Positions 46,339-55,027 of a stretch of 64,000 nucleotides of DNA are shown in pieces. Origin of the DNA: Pseudomonas sp. QS1027 (lineage in GTDB: Bacteria; Pseudomonadota; Gammaproteobacteria; Pseudomonadales; Pseudomonadaceae). The stretch covers positions 45,683 through 109,682 of the forward strand of contig NZ_PHSU01000036.1 in NCBI RefSeq assembly GCF_002814235.1, given 5' to 3'. Position 1 is the first letter of the stretch. Every line of letters starts with the position of its first letter. The notes beneath the pieces were generated by a model. That model saw only the letters and a list, made by a program, of their open reading frames with translations, searched no databases and was not told the DNA's origin. The position numbers and the translations under genes are program-made.

Positions 46339-46969
46339 CACCGAAGAGTTTTTTCATGGTCCGGGAAAAATGCGCGGAGTCGGCAAACCCGGCCTCGTGA
46401 GCCGCCGCGGTCAGGGAGTGGCCCGCCAATACCTGGGCCAGTGCCAGGCGCAGGCGCCGCCAGAGCACCAGTCGGCGGATCGGCAGGCCGATGCGGCTGG
46501 CAAACAGTCGCTCCAGTTGGCTCAGGGACAGGTTGGCGGCGCGGGCCAGGGTGTCGGCCGAGACCTTGCCATCCAGCGAGTGCTCCAGGGCCAGCAGGGC
46601 GCGGGCGATGCGTGGGTCTTCGACAGGGCGGCGTGGGCACTGGCGCAAGGCGCCCTCCAGGGCCGGCAACGACCATTCGACCTGGCTCAGTGCCTGTTGC
46701 AGCCGGCTCAGGTCAAGGCTCAGGGGTTCGGCATAGAGCGAGAACGAACGACCCGGTGCCTGGAGGATGGCATGGCCACGCTGGGCCTCGATAAAAAACT
46801 CGTGGCCGCTGCGTGGCTGATCCTCGATCAACAGGGTGACCGGCGCTTCGGGCGCCAGGATCACCTGGTGGGCGTAGTGGGCATGGGGCGCGGTACGCCC
46901 CAGCTCACCGTGGATCAAGGCATAGTCACGCCCCAGCCAGAGGGTGCCGGTCCACTCGGTGCTGTTCAC
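46289..46969 (-). CDS. AraC-family transcriptional regulator
   Basis: 226 residues. C-terminal helix-turn-helix at about 125-220: ADTLARAANLSLSQLERLFA and the second motif LTAAAHEAGFADSAHFSRTM. The N-terminal part has a cupin-like sensory segment. The start abuts the stop of the GDPD gene (46970), so both belong to one operon. The 3' end overlaps the convergent hydroxylase gene by 50 bases. Confidence 0.88.
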   Translation of the reverse strand: MNSTEWTGTLWLGRDYALIHGELGRTAPHAHYAHQVILAPEAPVTLLIEDQPRSGHEFFIEAQRGHAILQAPGRSFSLYAEPLSLDLSRLQQALSQVEWSLPALEGALRQCPRRPVEDPRIARALLALEHSLDGKVSADTLARAANLSLSQLERLFASRIGLPIRRLVLWRRLRLALAQVLAGHSLTAAAHEAGFADSAHFSRTMKKLFGVTAARSLNRIQLRLLD

Positions 46970-48088
46970 TCAGTACCCGTTGGCCTCAAGAATCTGCGGC
47001 ACGGTTTTCGGCGATGGGCGCTTGAAGTACTTGAGCAACTCGGACGCGCGATTGGTGAAGATGCCATCGACCCCGGCATCCAGCACCTTCTTGTAGTCCT
47101 GCGCAGTATCGACGGTATAGACATGCACCAGCATGCCCTGGTCGTGGGTGTACTGGTTCATCCAGGGTTTGACCAGGTCCGAGTAGCTCTGGTCGCCGCC
47201 GTGGGTCAGTTCCGCCGACGGACCGGTACCGATGGCGCCCCGGGATTTGGCGTAGTCGACCCACTTCTCGAATTCGGCCTTGTCCTTGGGTTCCTGTTTG
47301 GCGTAGTAGGCGGCCTTGGTCTTCTCGCCGGAGTCGGCGAAGCTCACCTTCGACTTGGGCTCGATGCTACCGTCACCGACCCACAGCAGCAGGATCTTCG
47401 GTGTGTCCGGCATTTCCTTTTGCAGCAGTTCCAGGCTGCTCTTCTCGAAGGTCTGCAGGATCACCTTGCCTTTGCCCTGGCCGACCTGGGGCTGTTCCTT
47501 GGACACCACCTGGGTCGGGCTCAACAGCCCACGTTCCTGCAGTTTGTTCTTCAGCTCATGCTCGATACCGGGAAACTGCTTGGGCTCCTTGGTCTCGACG
47601 TACAGGCCCGGCTGGTGTTTCGGGTTGGCCTGGGCGATGTCGATGATCTGGTCCAGGCTGAGGATTTTCAGGCCGACGTAGGCCGGGCGCGCACGCTCGG
47701 GGTAGGCCTTGTTGAACCAGCTGCCGGCGTCCAGGGTTTGCAGTTCGGCCCAGGTGAACTCGTTGGCCGGGCTGTCCTTGCGCTCGGGAAACTTGCTGGC
47801 GACGTCGGTGGTACGCGACAGGTTGTTGTCGTGCAGGGCGAAGATCACTCCGTCCTTGCTCCGTTGCAGGTCCATTTCCAGGTAGTCGGCACCGAGGTCG
47901 CGGGCCAGGGTGTAGGAGGCGGCGGTGGATTCCGGGGCATCGAAGGAGGCGCCACGGTGGGCGATCACGGCCGGGTGGGGAATGCCGGCGGCGGCCGCAA
48001 CGGCGCTGGAGGCGCTGTTGGCCTCGGCGGTGCCCAGGCCCAGCAGCAGGCTCAGGGCCAGGGCGCTTTTGGTGAGGTTGGCGGACAT
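46970..48088 (-). CDS. glpQ: periplasmic glycerophosphodiester phosphodiesterase
   Basis: 372 residues. A signal peptide (LALSLLLGLGTAEA) is followed by the TIM-barrel GDPD domain: IAHRGASFDAPESTAASY at about 42-60, EMDLQRSKDGVIFALHDNNL at about 72 with the metal-binding Glu and Asp, and KEPKQFPGIEHEL at about 170. It releases sn-glycerol 3-phosphate from phospholipid headgroup diesters. It is followed, end to end, by an AraC gene. Confidence 0.93.
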   Translation of the reverse strand: MSANLTKSALALSLLLGLGTAEANSASSAVAAAAGIPHPAVIAHRGASFDAPESTAASYTLARDLGADYLEMDLQRSKDGVIFALHDNNLSRTTDVASKFPERKDSPANEFTWAELQTLDAGSWFNKAYPERARPAYVGLKILSLDQIIDIAQANPKHQPGLYVETKEPKQFPGIEHELKNKLQERGLLSPTQVVSKEQPQVGQGKGKVILQTFEKSSLELLQKEMPDTPKILLLWVGDGSIEPKSKVSFADSGEKTKAAYYAKQEPKDKAEFEKWVDYAKSRGAIGTGPSAELTHGGDQSYSDLVKPWMNQYTHDQGMLVHVYTVDTAQDYKKVLDAGVDGIFTNRASELLKYFKRPSPKTVPQILEANGY

Positions 48089-48316
48089 GCTCGAATTCCT
48101 TTCGCAGAGAGTGAATACCAGAGCTTCCTTTTAACAACTGATGGCTACAGCGGCTATCGCGAAACCGACATAAACATGCGCCAGATCCGATTTTCGGCAT
48201 TTTCATCGGGTATTGTGCTTCAGGATTTGTCGCCTATTTCCCCGCCAGAGGGACAGGCCCGCCCTGCGTGTAAACCAGCCATCCATGAGCCTTGTGGCTC
48301 TTCAGCGGGGTTTACC

Positions 48317-48646
48317 ATGCCTATCACATCCGAACTTATCTGCCAGGCCGCCGACCAGCTCAAGGGTTTTGTCGGCTTCAATCGCAAGACCGGTCAATAC
48401 ATCGTTCGCTTCAGTGAGGACGCCTTCGGCATAGATGTGGCGGATGACGCTATCTTTCCGGCCTGCGAGTTTGTCTGGGTGACAAGTGTGGAGCAGGCCA
48501 TGAGCCTGAGCCGTGAACGGATTGAGCTATTGCTGGCGCAGAATATCGATGACCGGATCAATATCACCGAGCCGTTGCGGGTGTACCAGCGGCGGGTGGA
48601 TATTCCCGAGATCATCGCGCTGCGCAAAGTGCTCAGCGCTTCCTGA
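48317..48646 (+). CDS. conserved-looking hypothetical protein
   Basis: 109 residues starting MPITSELICQAADQLKGFVG. It reads as a compact globular protein: FNRKTGQYIVRFSEDAFGID, DDAIFPACEFVWVTSVEQA and RRVDIPEIIALRKVLSAS. No motif I can name, no signal or membrane segment. The frame stays open far upstream only because it runs antisense to glpQ and the AraC gene, so the first plausible ATG at 48317 is chosen. Confidence 0.7.
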   Translation: MPITSELICQAADQLKGFVGFNRKTGQYIVRFSEDAFGIDVADDAIFPACEFVWVTSVEQAMSLSRERIELLLAQNIDDRINITEPLRVYQRRVDIPEIIALRKVLSAS

Positions 48647-48651
48647 GGTGC

Positions 48652-48978
48652 TCAACGCTGGAAAGGGTAGGCGCGTTCGACCTTGCACACCCGGGTATGA
48701 AAGGCCTGGTACCAGGTTGAACGACCATGCTCGCGGATCTCGCTGTGTTCGGCGTGCTGTTTCCAGGCCAGGATGGCCGCTTCGTCGCTCCAGTAGGACA
48801 CGGTGATGCCCAGGCCATCCTCGCCTCGGGCCGACTCGACGCCGAGAAAGCCCGGCTGTTGTCGGGCCAGTTCGACCATGCGCTGCGCCGCCTCGCCATA
48901 ACCTTGATCACCTTCGGTACGCAGGGAGGTGAAGATGACGGCGTAGTAAGGCGGTTGTGGTGTCTGGGCGATCATCAT
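48652..48978 (-). CDS. antibiotic biosynthesis monooxygenase (ABM)-fold protein
   Basis: 108 residues with the dimeric alpha-beta-barrel fold of the ABM family: YYAVIFTSLRTEGDQGYGEA, QQPGFLGVESARGEDGL and TVSYWSDEAAILAWKQHAEH. Such proteins are small oxygenases or haem-binding proteins. The ATG overlaps the preceding amidotransferase stop by four bases (48975-48978), so the two are translated together. Confidence 0.87.
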   Translation of the reverse strand: MMIAQTPQPPYYAVIFTSLRTEGDQGYGEAAQRMVELARQQPGFLGVESARGEDGLGITVSYWSDEAAILAWKQHAEHSEIREHGRSTWYQAFHTRVCKVERAYPFQR

Positions 48979-49691
48979 GGCTGACTCGCGCAGGCTGCCA
49001 GGAGCGCGCTGGCCAGCGCTGGCGTATGACCTTCCAGTGCCGTGCGCTCGGGTTGGAACAGGGTCGCGACGAAGAACGGATGTCCCTTGAGTTCGATCGC
49101 GCGCAGATCGCCCTGGGCGTCGTGACCGCTGGCACGCAGGTCGCCGTCGAGCAGGGCGCTTTCGAACTCGGGGTTGATGCCGTAGCGGCAGTGATAACCC
49201 TCATGGGTTTCCAGGGTGCCGTAGGCCTTGGCGACCAGCGTGCCTTCGACAAACCGGATGCTGTCGTGGGCTTCGACCAGGGAGCAGCTCAGCGGCGAAA
49301 TCACTGCGCGCGCAGAGTCTGGCGCCATTTCGCCATGCTCGGCGTCGCTCCAGCCCAGTACATGACGTGCGTACTCCAGGACGGCATGCTGGAAACCGCC
49401 ACAGGTGCCGAGGAACGGACGTTGTTGTTCACGGGCGTGAGTGATCGCCAGTAACGCCCCTTCCAGACTGCGGTAAGGGCTGGCCGGCACGCACCAGAAA
49501 CCATCGAAAAGACTCAGGTCGGTCTGCGCCGTGATGCTGTCCGTGGCCAGCCAGTGAGCGTTTACCTCAAGCTCGGCGGCCTCGGCCGCCCGTTGCAGGG
49601 CCACGGGAATCGCGCGGTGAGCGGTGACCTGGGGGTCGTGATCGCCGATCAGGGCGATGTTCAGGACGGTGTGTGGCGAGCGCTGTTCCAT
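48975..49691 (-). CDS. CTP synthase C-terminal-region-like glutamine amidotransferase
   Basis: 238 residues from ATG at 49689-49691. It is a free-standing class I GATase domain related to CTP synthase: LNIALIGDHDPQVTAHRAIP at the start, nucleophile Cys97 in FLGTCGGFQHAVLEYARH, and HPFFVATLFQPER near the end. CTP synthase has H-P-E in that last position; here it is Q-P-E, so the catalytic His is Gln. I recall a family named for this resemblance, some members of which carry selenocysteine. Amidotransferase activity is doubtful. It overlaps the ABM gene and faces a divergent LysR. Confidence 0.8.
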   Translation of the reverse strand: MEQRSPHTVLNIALIGDHDPQVTAHRAIPVALQRAAEAAELEVNAHWLATDSITAQTDLSLFDGFWCVPASPYRSLEGALLAITHAREQQRPFLGTCGGFQHAVLEYARHVLGWSDAEHGEMAPDSARAVISPLSCSLVEAHDSIRFVEGTLVAKAYGTLETHEGYHCRYGINPEFESALLDGDLRASGHDAQGDLRAIELKGHPFFVATLFQPERTALEGHTPALASALLAACASQP

Positions 49692-49771
49692 GGTTATTTC
49701 CCCTACGCTTGTTGATTTCCTGAGTGAACTATAAGGTGGCGACGACGCATTCAATATAGGCAATTACCCAA

Positions 49772-50677
49772 TTGATCAATGCACCGCTGCACTATCGGTT
49801 GGAGCATGCCGACCTCTCGCTGATTCTCGCGCTGGTCCGTGGACGCTCCCTGGCGCGAGCGGCGGGGTTGCTCCGGGTCGATGTCTCGACGGTGTTCCGT
49901 TCGGTGCGTCGGTTGGAGGCCGCGTTGGGCCGGGAGCTGTTCGAAAAGAGCCGCGCCGGTTATCTGCCCACCAGCTTGGCGCAATCCCTGGCCGAACAGG
50001 CGGAGCGCGCCGAGCAGGCGTTGGAGGCCGCGTGCGTCAGTATCGAGCAGGGCGGCGAGGTGATCAGTGGCACGGTGCGTCTGACCTGTACCGATTCGGT
50101 CCTGCAGACGCTGTTGTTACCGGCGCTGGCGCGGTTCATGCCGTCTTATCCGGCCCTGACCCTGGAGCTCAGCACCTCCAACGATTTCGCCAATCTGAAC
50201 CGGCGCGATGCCGATATCGCCTTGCGTTTGACCGACTCGCCACCGGAACATCTGCTGGGGCGTCGCCTGGGGGCGGTGTCTTATCGGGTGTGTGCCAGTC
50301 CTGGGTATTTGTCAGCGGTTGCTGTTGAGGATCTGGATCGACTGGCCTGGATCGCCCCGGACGATTTTCTGCCCGATCATCCGAGCGTGAGCTGGCGCCG
50401 CCAGCGTTTTCCCGGCGTGCTGCCGAGTTACCGTTGCAACAGCATGTTGTCGGTGGCGGAGTTGACGCGGGCCGGGTTGGGCATCGCCGTGTTGCCGGAT
50501 TTCATGCTGGGCGAGCCGCAGGGCCTGCAGCCCCTGGCCGAGGTGCCGTCGAGCTACGACACGGCACTGTGGTTGCTGACCCGTCCCGATTGCCGGGCGT
50601 TGCGCTCGGTGGTGGCCTTGTTCGATGAGCTGGCCCGGACCATACGCCTCGGGCCGGGCGCCGAAGCACCCGGCTGA
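49772..50677 (+). CDS. LysR-family transcriptional regulator
   Basis: 301 residues. Helix-turn-helix at about 10-70 (RSLARAAGLLRVDVSTVFRSV) and effector-binding domain at about 90-290. It is divergent from the amidotransferase-ABM operon across 80 bases and probably regulates it. It ends nine bases before the convergent DUF1003 gene. Confidence 0.88.
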   Translation: MINAPLHYRLEHADLSLILALVRGRSLARAAGLLRVDVSTVFRSVRRLEAALGRELFEKSRAGYLPTSLAQSLAEQAERAEQALEAACVSIEQGGEVISGTVRLTCTDSVLQTLLLPALARFMPSYPALTLELSTSNDFANLNRRDADIALRLTDSPPEHLLGRRLGAVSYRVCASPGYLSAVAVEDLDRLAWIAPDDFLPDHPSVSWRRQRFPGVLPSYRCNSMLSVAELTRAGLGIAVLPDFMLGEPQGLQPLAEVPSSYDTALWLLTRPDCRALRSVVALFDELARTIRLGPGAEAPG

Positions 50678-50686
50678 GGCGTTTTG

Positions 50687-51226
50687 TCAGGTCTTGCGCA
50701 CGAAATGCTCGTGCATCTCCAGCGTCAGGCTCTCGATGCGTTCGGTCAGTTGCTTGGTCATTTCGGTCAACTGGGTATTCTGTTCGAGCAGCGTCAGCAG
50801 TTGCTCGGTGGTTTTCGCCGCCGCCGCCTGCCGTTCGGTATTGGCGACAGCCAGGGCCTCGCGATGCTGGGCGTCCGCGTCGGAATGGGCCTTGTCCCGC
50901 GCGGCCTGGCGAGTCTGGGCCAGCAGGATCAAGGGGGCGGCATAGGCCGCTTGCAGGCTGAACGCCAGGTTGAGCAGGATGAACGGGTAGACGTCGAACT
51001 GGGTCACGCCCGCGACGTTGAGGATAATCCAGGCCGCGACGATGACCGTCTGGGCACCGAGAAACATCGGCGTACCAAAAAAACGTGCAAAGGCTTCGGC
51101 TTTCAGCGCAAAGGTGTCGTTGCCGAAGGTGGTGGACAAATGGGCGTGAGGGCGATGGAAACGCAGGTGGTCGATGATTTTCTTCGGGGTTTCAGGGCTT
51201 TTCGCTTCAGGGCTTTCTGACGTCAT
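50687..51226 (-). CDS. DUF1003-family membrane protein
   Basis: 179 residues with two membrane helices (FLGAQTVIVAAWIILNVA and YPFILLNLAFSLQAAYAAPL) flanked by LARFFGTPMF- and LILLAQTRQA-type segments that mark DUF1003. The C-terminal region at about 125-178 is a coiled coil (EQLLTLLEQNTQLTEMTKQL). Function unknown. Confidence 0.87.
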   Translation of the reverse strand: MTSESPEAKSPETPKKIIDHLRFHRPHAHLSTTFGNDTFALKAEAFARFFGTPMFLGAQTVIVAAWIILNVAGVTQFDVYPFILLNLAFSLQAAYAAPLILLAQTRQAARDKAHSDADAQHREALAVANTERQAAAAKTTEQLLTLLEQNTQLTEMTKQLTERIESLTLEMHEHFVRKT

Positions 51227-51322
51227 GGTGGACTCTGCAAGGCGTGGGGAACAAGGCTCACTATAGCCCCATCCGACGTCGCCTGGCGCCCTCCCTGGCG
51301 CTCTCGTCCGGTCCGTTGTGTA

Positions 51323-52633
51323 TCAACTCTGCCCAGCGAACATGCTCACCGCGCGCACCGCCTGATTGGCCCCTTCGCGAATCTGCAGGATCACCGTGCC
51401 GGCCTGGTCCGCCAGGTCGACCCCTTTGGCGGCCCGGTCACGGGTGCCGTTCATGCTGTCGATGGCCTTCAGGGTTTCGTTCTGGATCATGCCGATCATC
51501 TCGGAAATCTCCGCAGTCGAGCCGCTGGTACGCGCCGCCAGCAGGCGCACCTCGTCGGCGACCACCGCGAAGCCGCGTCCCTGTTCGCCGGCCCGGGCCG
51601 CTTCAATCGCCGCGTTCAACGCCAGCAGGTTGGTCTGGTCCGCAATCCCGCGAATGGTGTTGACGATGGCCGTGATCTGTTCGGAACGCTCGCCCAGCTT
51701 GGCGATCAGCGTGGAAGAACCTTCGATGTTCGAGGCAATTTCACGCATCTCGGTGGCCGCCTGCTGGATAACCCCGGTACCGTGCTCGGCGACTTTTCGT
51801 GTCTCGATCGAGAGGTGATAGGCCTCGGTCGCACTCTTGGCATCCTGTTCGTGTTTCTCGACACCGCCGGTAACGTCCGAGGCAAACTTGACCACCTTGC
51901 ACAAGCGACCGCCGGCGTCGTACACCGGGCTGTAGCTGGCCTCGACCCAGAGGGTCTGGCCACGCTTGCCGACGCGTTCGAACTGGCCGTTGAAAAACTC
52001 ACCCTGGTTCAGGCGGCGCCAGAAATCCTGGTACTCGCTGCTGTTGGTGGTGGCCGGCTTGCAGAACATCTTGTGGTGCTTGCCCTGGATCTCCGCCAGG
52101 GTATAGCCCATCAGCCTGAGAAAGTTCTGGTTGGCAGAGATGACACTGCCATCCAGGTTGAATTCGATCATCGCCATGGCCCGGTCGATAGCCTGCAACT
52201 TGCCGTTGGCCTCGCTCTCCTGTTGCATCCTGGCGGTGATGTCCAAGGCGTAGGTGATGACCTTGAAGAGACTGCCGCTGTCATTCTTGATCGGGTTGTA
52301 GCTGGCTTCCAACCAGACGGAGCGGCCATCGGCCGTGACCACCTCGAAGGTCCCGGCTTCGAACTGGCCGGACTTCAGGCGCGACCAAAGCTGGCTGTAC
52401 TCGCTGCTGCGGGCGTAGGCTGGCGTGCACAGCGTCCGGTGCGCCTGGCCCACCACTTGCTCCTGGCGGTAGCCGGTGACCTTGAGAAAATTCTCGTTGG
52501 CGCGCAGGACCGTGCCATTGAGGTCGAACTCGATCACGATCATGGAACGGTCGATGGCCGCGAGTTGGTTGGCTTGCTCGGTGACGGATTGTTGCAGGGT
52601 GCTGATGGCTTTCTTATGGGAGGCAAATAGCAT
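51323..52633 (-). CDS. soluble PAS-PAS methyl-accepting chemotaxis transducer, BdlA-like
   Basis: 436 residues with no membrane segment. Two PAS domains at about 20-135 and 145-255, with IDRSMIVIEFDLNG and IDRAMAMIEFNLDG starts, and the MCP domain with ADQTNLLALNAAIEAARAGE at the tip. It closely resembles the transducer at 7721 in domain order, length and the early end of the MCP domain (no CheR pentapeptide). Probably redox or energy sensing. Confidence 0.9.
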   Translation of the reverse strand: MLFASHKKAISTLQQSVTEQANQLAAIDRSMIVIEFDLNGTVLRANENFLKVTGYRQEQVVGQAHRTLCTPAYARSSEYSQLWSRLKSGQFEAGTFEVVTADGRSVWLEASYNPIKNDSGSLFKVITYALDITARMQQESEANGKLQAIDRAMAMIEFNLDGSVISANQNFLRLMGYTLAEIQGKHHKMFCKPATTNSSEYQDFWRRLNQGEFFNGQFERVGKRGQTLWVEASYSPVYDAGGRLCKVVKFASDVTGGVEKHEQDAKSATEAYHLSIETRKVAEHGTGVIQQAATEMREIASNIEGSSTLIAKLGERSEQITAIVNTIRGIADQTNLLALNAAIEAARAGEQGRGFAVVADEVRLLAARTSGSTAEISEMIGMIQNETLKAIDSMNGTRDRAAKGVDLADQAGTVILQIREGANQAVRAVSMFAGQS

Positions 52634-52963
52634 GGCGTCTGCTCGGAGAGGGATACAACGTGAGAGTTAGTCCCTGATCATGCGGCTTGCAGCTTGTCCG
52701 AGAGGAGCAAGGGAAGTAGCAGCCCGGTACCAGTGCTCCATGACTGGTGGTTCACTGCGGCGTATGCGACCGCAGATTATTTTTGATACAGCCCACCGCA
52801 CTGCTGCACCCATGACCGTTCGTGGGTTGTGCGAATACCTGTACCCAAGTGATCGTTCAGAAAAACGATGGCTGAATGATGGCTATATGATATTTATTTT
52901 CTTATACAAAGCAATGTGTCGCTGTACAAGTTTGTGGGGTGCCTTTCGGACCGGCGGAGTGGT
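52634..52963. other. 330-base intergenic region with a hairpin
   Basis: No convincing gene. A terminator-like hairpin at 52755-52783 (separate entry) suggests a short transcript could end here; none is proven. It contains the promoter of the transducer gene at 51323. Confidence 0.4.
52755..52783 (+). terminator. orphan rho-independent-like terminator
   Basis: CTGCGG at 52755-52760 pairs with CCGCAG at 52770-52775 around CGTATGCGA, followed by ATTATTTTT, a good U-tract. It has no upstream protein gene on the plus strand. Confidence 0.6.
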
Positions 52964-54046
52964 TCAAGCCGGGTTGACCAGGTTGCACGAGGACACTTCA
53001 GTACTGTCCTCTTCGGCACTGTTGACCTTGTTGCGTCCGGTGTTCTTGGCGACATACAGCGCCTTGTCGGCTTCGTTCAGCCAGGCGCCGGCATCGTTGA
53101 AATCCTTGCGGCAGGAGGCCAGGCCGATACTCAGGCTGACCCGCAATCCCGGGACATCGGCGTTGCGATAGTTGCCGAATGCCTCGCGCAGACGCTCCAT
53201 CACGTCATTGGCCCGCTCCAGCGACATCTCCGGCAGGATCACGCAGAACTCGTCGCCACCATAACGCCCGGCCAGGTCATCTTCGCGCAGGTTGTCCCGC
53301 AGATCCTTGCTCAATTGGCGCAGTACGCTGTCGCCGACCAGGTGGCCGTAGGTGTCGTTGATGGCCTTGAAGTGGTCGATGTCGATGAGGGCAATCACCG
53401 CCTGGCACTGGCTGTAGCGGCATTTGTGGAATTTGAGGTGCAGCAGGTCCTTCCAGGAGCCGTGGTTGAGCAAGCCGGTCAGGCTGTCGGTACGGCTCAG
53501 GGCGCTGAGGGTGCGCTTGTGTTCGGCCAGGTTGATGGCCAGTTGATAACAACCCATGCCGATCACCAGGGGATAGAAGATCAGCACCGGCAGCACGCTG
53601 TAGATCTGTATCGGCGTGGTCAGCGGATTGAAGGCCGGGGCGAAGATCAGCCAGGACACCAGGATGCCGATAGCCTGGGCGACCAGCCCCTGGGCCATCA
53701 GTCGGGGTCCGCCGGCGGCGACATTGTGCATGGCCATCAAGGCCAGCATGTTGACGGTGATCAGTGGCGTGAACTGGATGGTTGCGGCCCAGAATCCACC
53801 CATCAGCGAATCGATGAGGATATTGCGGCGCTCAGCCCGATAGGGAAAAGGCGAGCGTTTGGCGATCTGATAGGCCAGATGCGGCCAGGCCACGGCATTG
53901 AGGGCCAGCAATACCCAGATCCACATCGGCATGGCCAACGGGTAAAGCGCGGCGATTACGCTGAAGCAGCCAATACCAACGCCTACCGTGCGCGGCAGGT
54001 AAATGCGCTTGGCAAACGATAGCCCTTTGCCTCGTTGGATTTGCAT
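52964..54046 (-). CDS. diguanylate cyclase with MASE2 membrane sensor
   Basis: 360 residues. The N-terminal 1-195 has about six membrane helices and matches MASE2 (AdrA/DgcC type), with KRIYLPRTVGVGIGCFS and RRNILIDSLMGGFWAATIQF. The GGDEF domain at about 200-350 has the intact active site GRYGGDEFCVIL and the inhibitory I-site RxxD (REDD) five residues before it. It should make c-di-GMP from GTP, favouring biofilm, with product feedback. It neighbours chemotaxis-type transducers, but co-regulation is not shown. Confidence 0.93.
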   Translation of the reverse strand: MQIQRGKGLSFAKRIYLPRTVGVGIGCFSVIAALYPLAMPMWIWVLLALNAVAWPHLAYQIAKRSPFPYRAERRNILIDSLMGGFWAATIQFTPLITVNMLALMAMHNVAAGGPRLMAQGLVAQAIGILVSWLIFAPAFNPLTTPIQIYSVLPVLIFYPLVIGMGCYQLAINLAEHKRTLSALSRTDSLTGLLNHGSWKDLLHLKFHKCRYSQCQAVIALIDIDHFKAINDTYGHLVGDSVLRQLSKDLRDNLREDDLAGRYGGDEFCVILPEMSLERANDVMERLREAFGNYRNADVPGLRVSLSIGLASCRKDFNDAGAWLNEADKALYVAKNTGRNKVNSAEEDSTEVSSCNLVNPA

Positions 54047-54214
54047 AGGTTTTTTGCGCCACTTTATTCATCTGAACACCTGGGCGGTGTTCTGCACGGC
54101 ATGGCCGTTCATCGGATAAGAAGGATCAATATTGTCGAGCATTCCGTAAAGAATAATCAGTGTCCTTCCAAGCCATTTAGAAGGTCTTGAGACGGTTTTG
54201 GCGCTCTGCGCCGG

Positions 54215-54829
54215 CTATTTGACGATTTCGTAGCCCGCGAGAAACAGATCCAGCGACGATTCTATGACGCGGCTCTGGGTCGAGGGATCCAGAGGCGGCT
54301 GGCCGAGGCTGATTTGGGGCCAGAAGGCGAAGGTCTTGAGCAGGCCGTGCAGTTGCGCTGCGGCGAAAGCCGGGTCCACGGGTTTGAAGGTGCCGTCGGC
54401 CTGGGCATCGCGAATCCACTGGTTGAAGGCTTCTTCCCGTTCTGCCAGGCGCGCGACCATGCCCTGGGCGCGTTCGGGCGAATGGATGGTTGCGGCAATC
54501 GCCACCCGGGCGAGGTCAAGGAAGCTGTTTTCACTGAGCAGGTGCAGTTTCAAGACGAGCAATTCGCGTAGTTGCTCACGCAAGCTGCGATCCGAGTGGT
54601 AGGACATATCCACTTGTGCCGCACTTTTGGCCCACATGTGGTGCATGATTTCCGCGAACAACTCTTCCTTGCTGGGGAAGTGGTTGTACACCGTGCGCTT
54701 GGACACCTCGGCCTTGGCCGCGATCTTGTCCATGCTGGTGGCCTCGAAGCCGTCGGCGCGAAAGGCCTCGATGGCCGCCTGGATGATGGCTTCACGTTTG
54801 CGGTCGGTCAGGCGTAGGGGAGCGGTCAT
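54215..54829 (-). CDS. TetR-family transcriptional regulator
   Basis: 204 residues. Helix-turn-helix at about 25-55 (MDKIAAKAEVSKRTVYNHFP, SKEELFAEI) and an all-helical ligand domain with a TetR_C-type end. It is divergent from the metallohydrolase gene at 55028; a perfect palindrome lies between them at 54902. Confidence 0.88.
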   Translation of the reverse strand: MTAPLRLTDRKREAIIQAAIEAFRADGFEATSMDKIAAKAEVSKRTVYNHFPSKEELFAEIMHHMWAKSAAQVDMSYHSDRSLREQLRELLVLKLHLLSENSFLDLARVAIAATIHSPERAQGMVARLAEREEAFNQWIRDAQADGTFKPVDPAFAAAQLHGLLKTFAFWPQISLGQPPLDPSTQSRVIESSLDLFLAGYEIVK

Positions 54830-54901
54830 GGGCGGCTTCGGCAGGAGAAGAAAAGTTACACTAGGTAGTTTACTTATTGGCAGCCTTGTTGCAAGCTTGA
54901 A

Positions 54902-54916
54902 ACTACACGGTGTAGT
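54902..54916. promoter_or_regulatory. TetR-type operator palindrome
   Basis: ACTACAC-G-GTGTAGT at 54902-54916 is a perfect palindrome around one central base. It lies about 70 bases upstream of the TetR start and 110 bases before the metallohydrolase gene, where the regulator could control both promoters. Confidence 0.65.
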
Positions 54917-55027
54917 GTAGTTGCTCTACTCCAGTATTTCATCGGTTCGAGGCTTGCGTGCAGCGGCCCTTGATCATCCAGCAGAAGAACGTGGGAACCC
55001 TTGGCGGTTTCCGGGAGTCACCCCGTA

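Noticed and set aside
46232..48316. Very long plus-strand open frame joining the 48317 gene
   Set aside because: It runs antisense over glpQ and the AraC gene, has no domain-like content, and is an effect of GC-rich codon bias.
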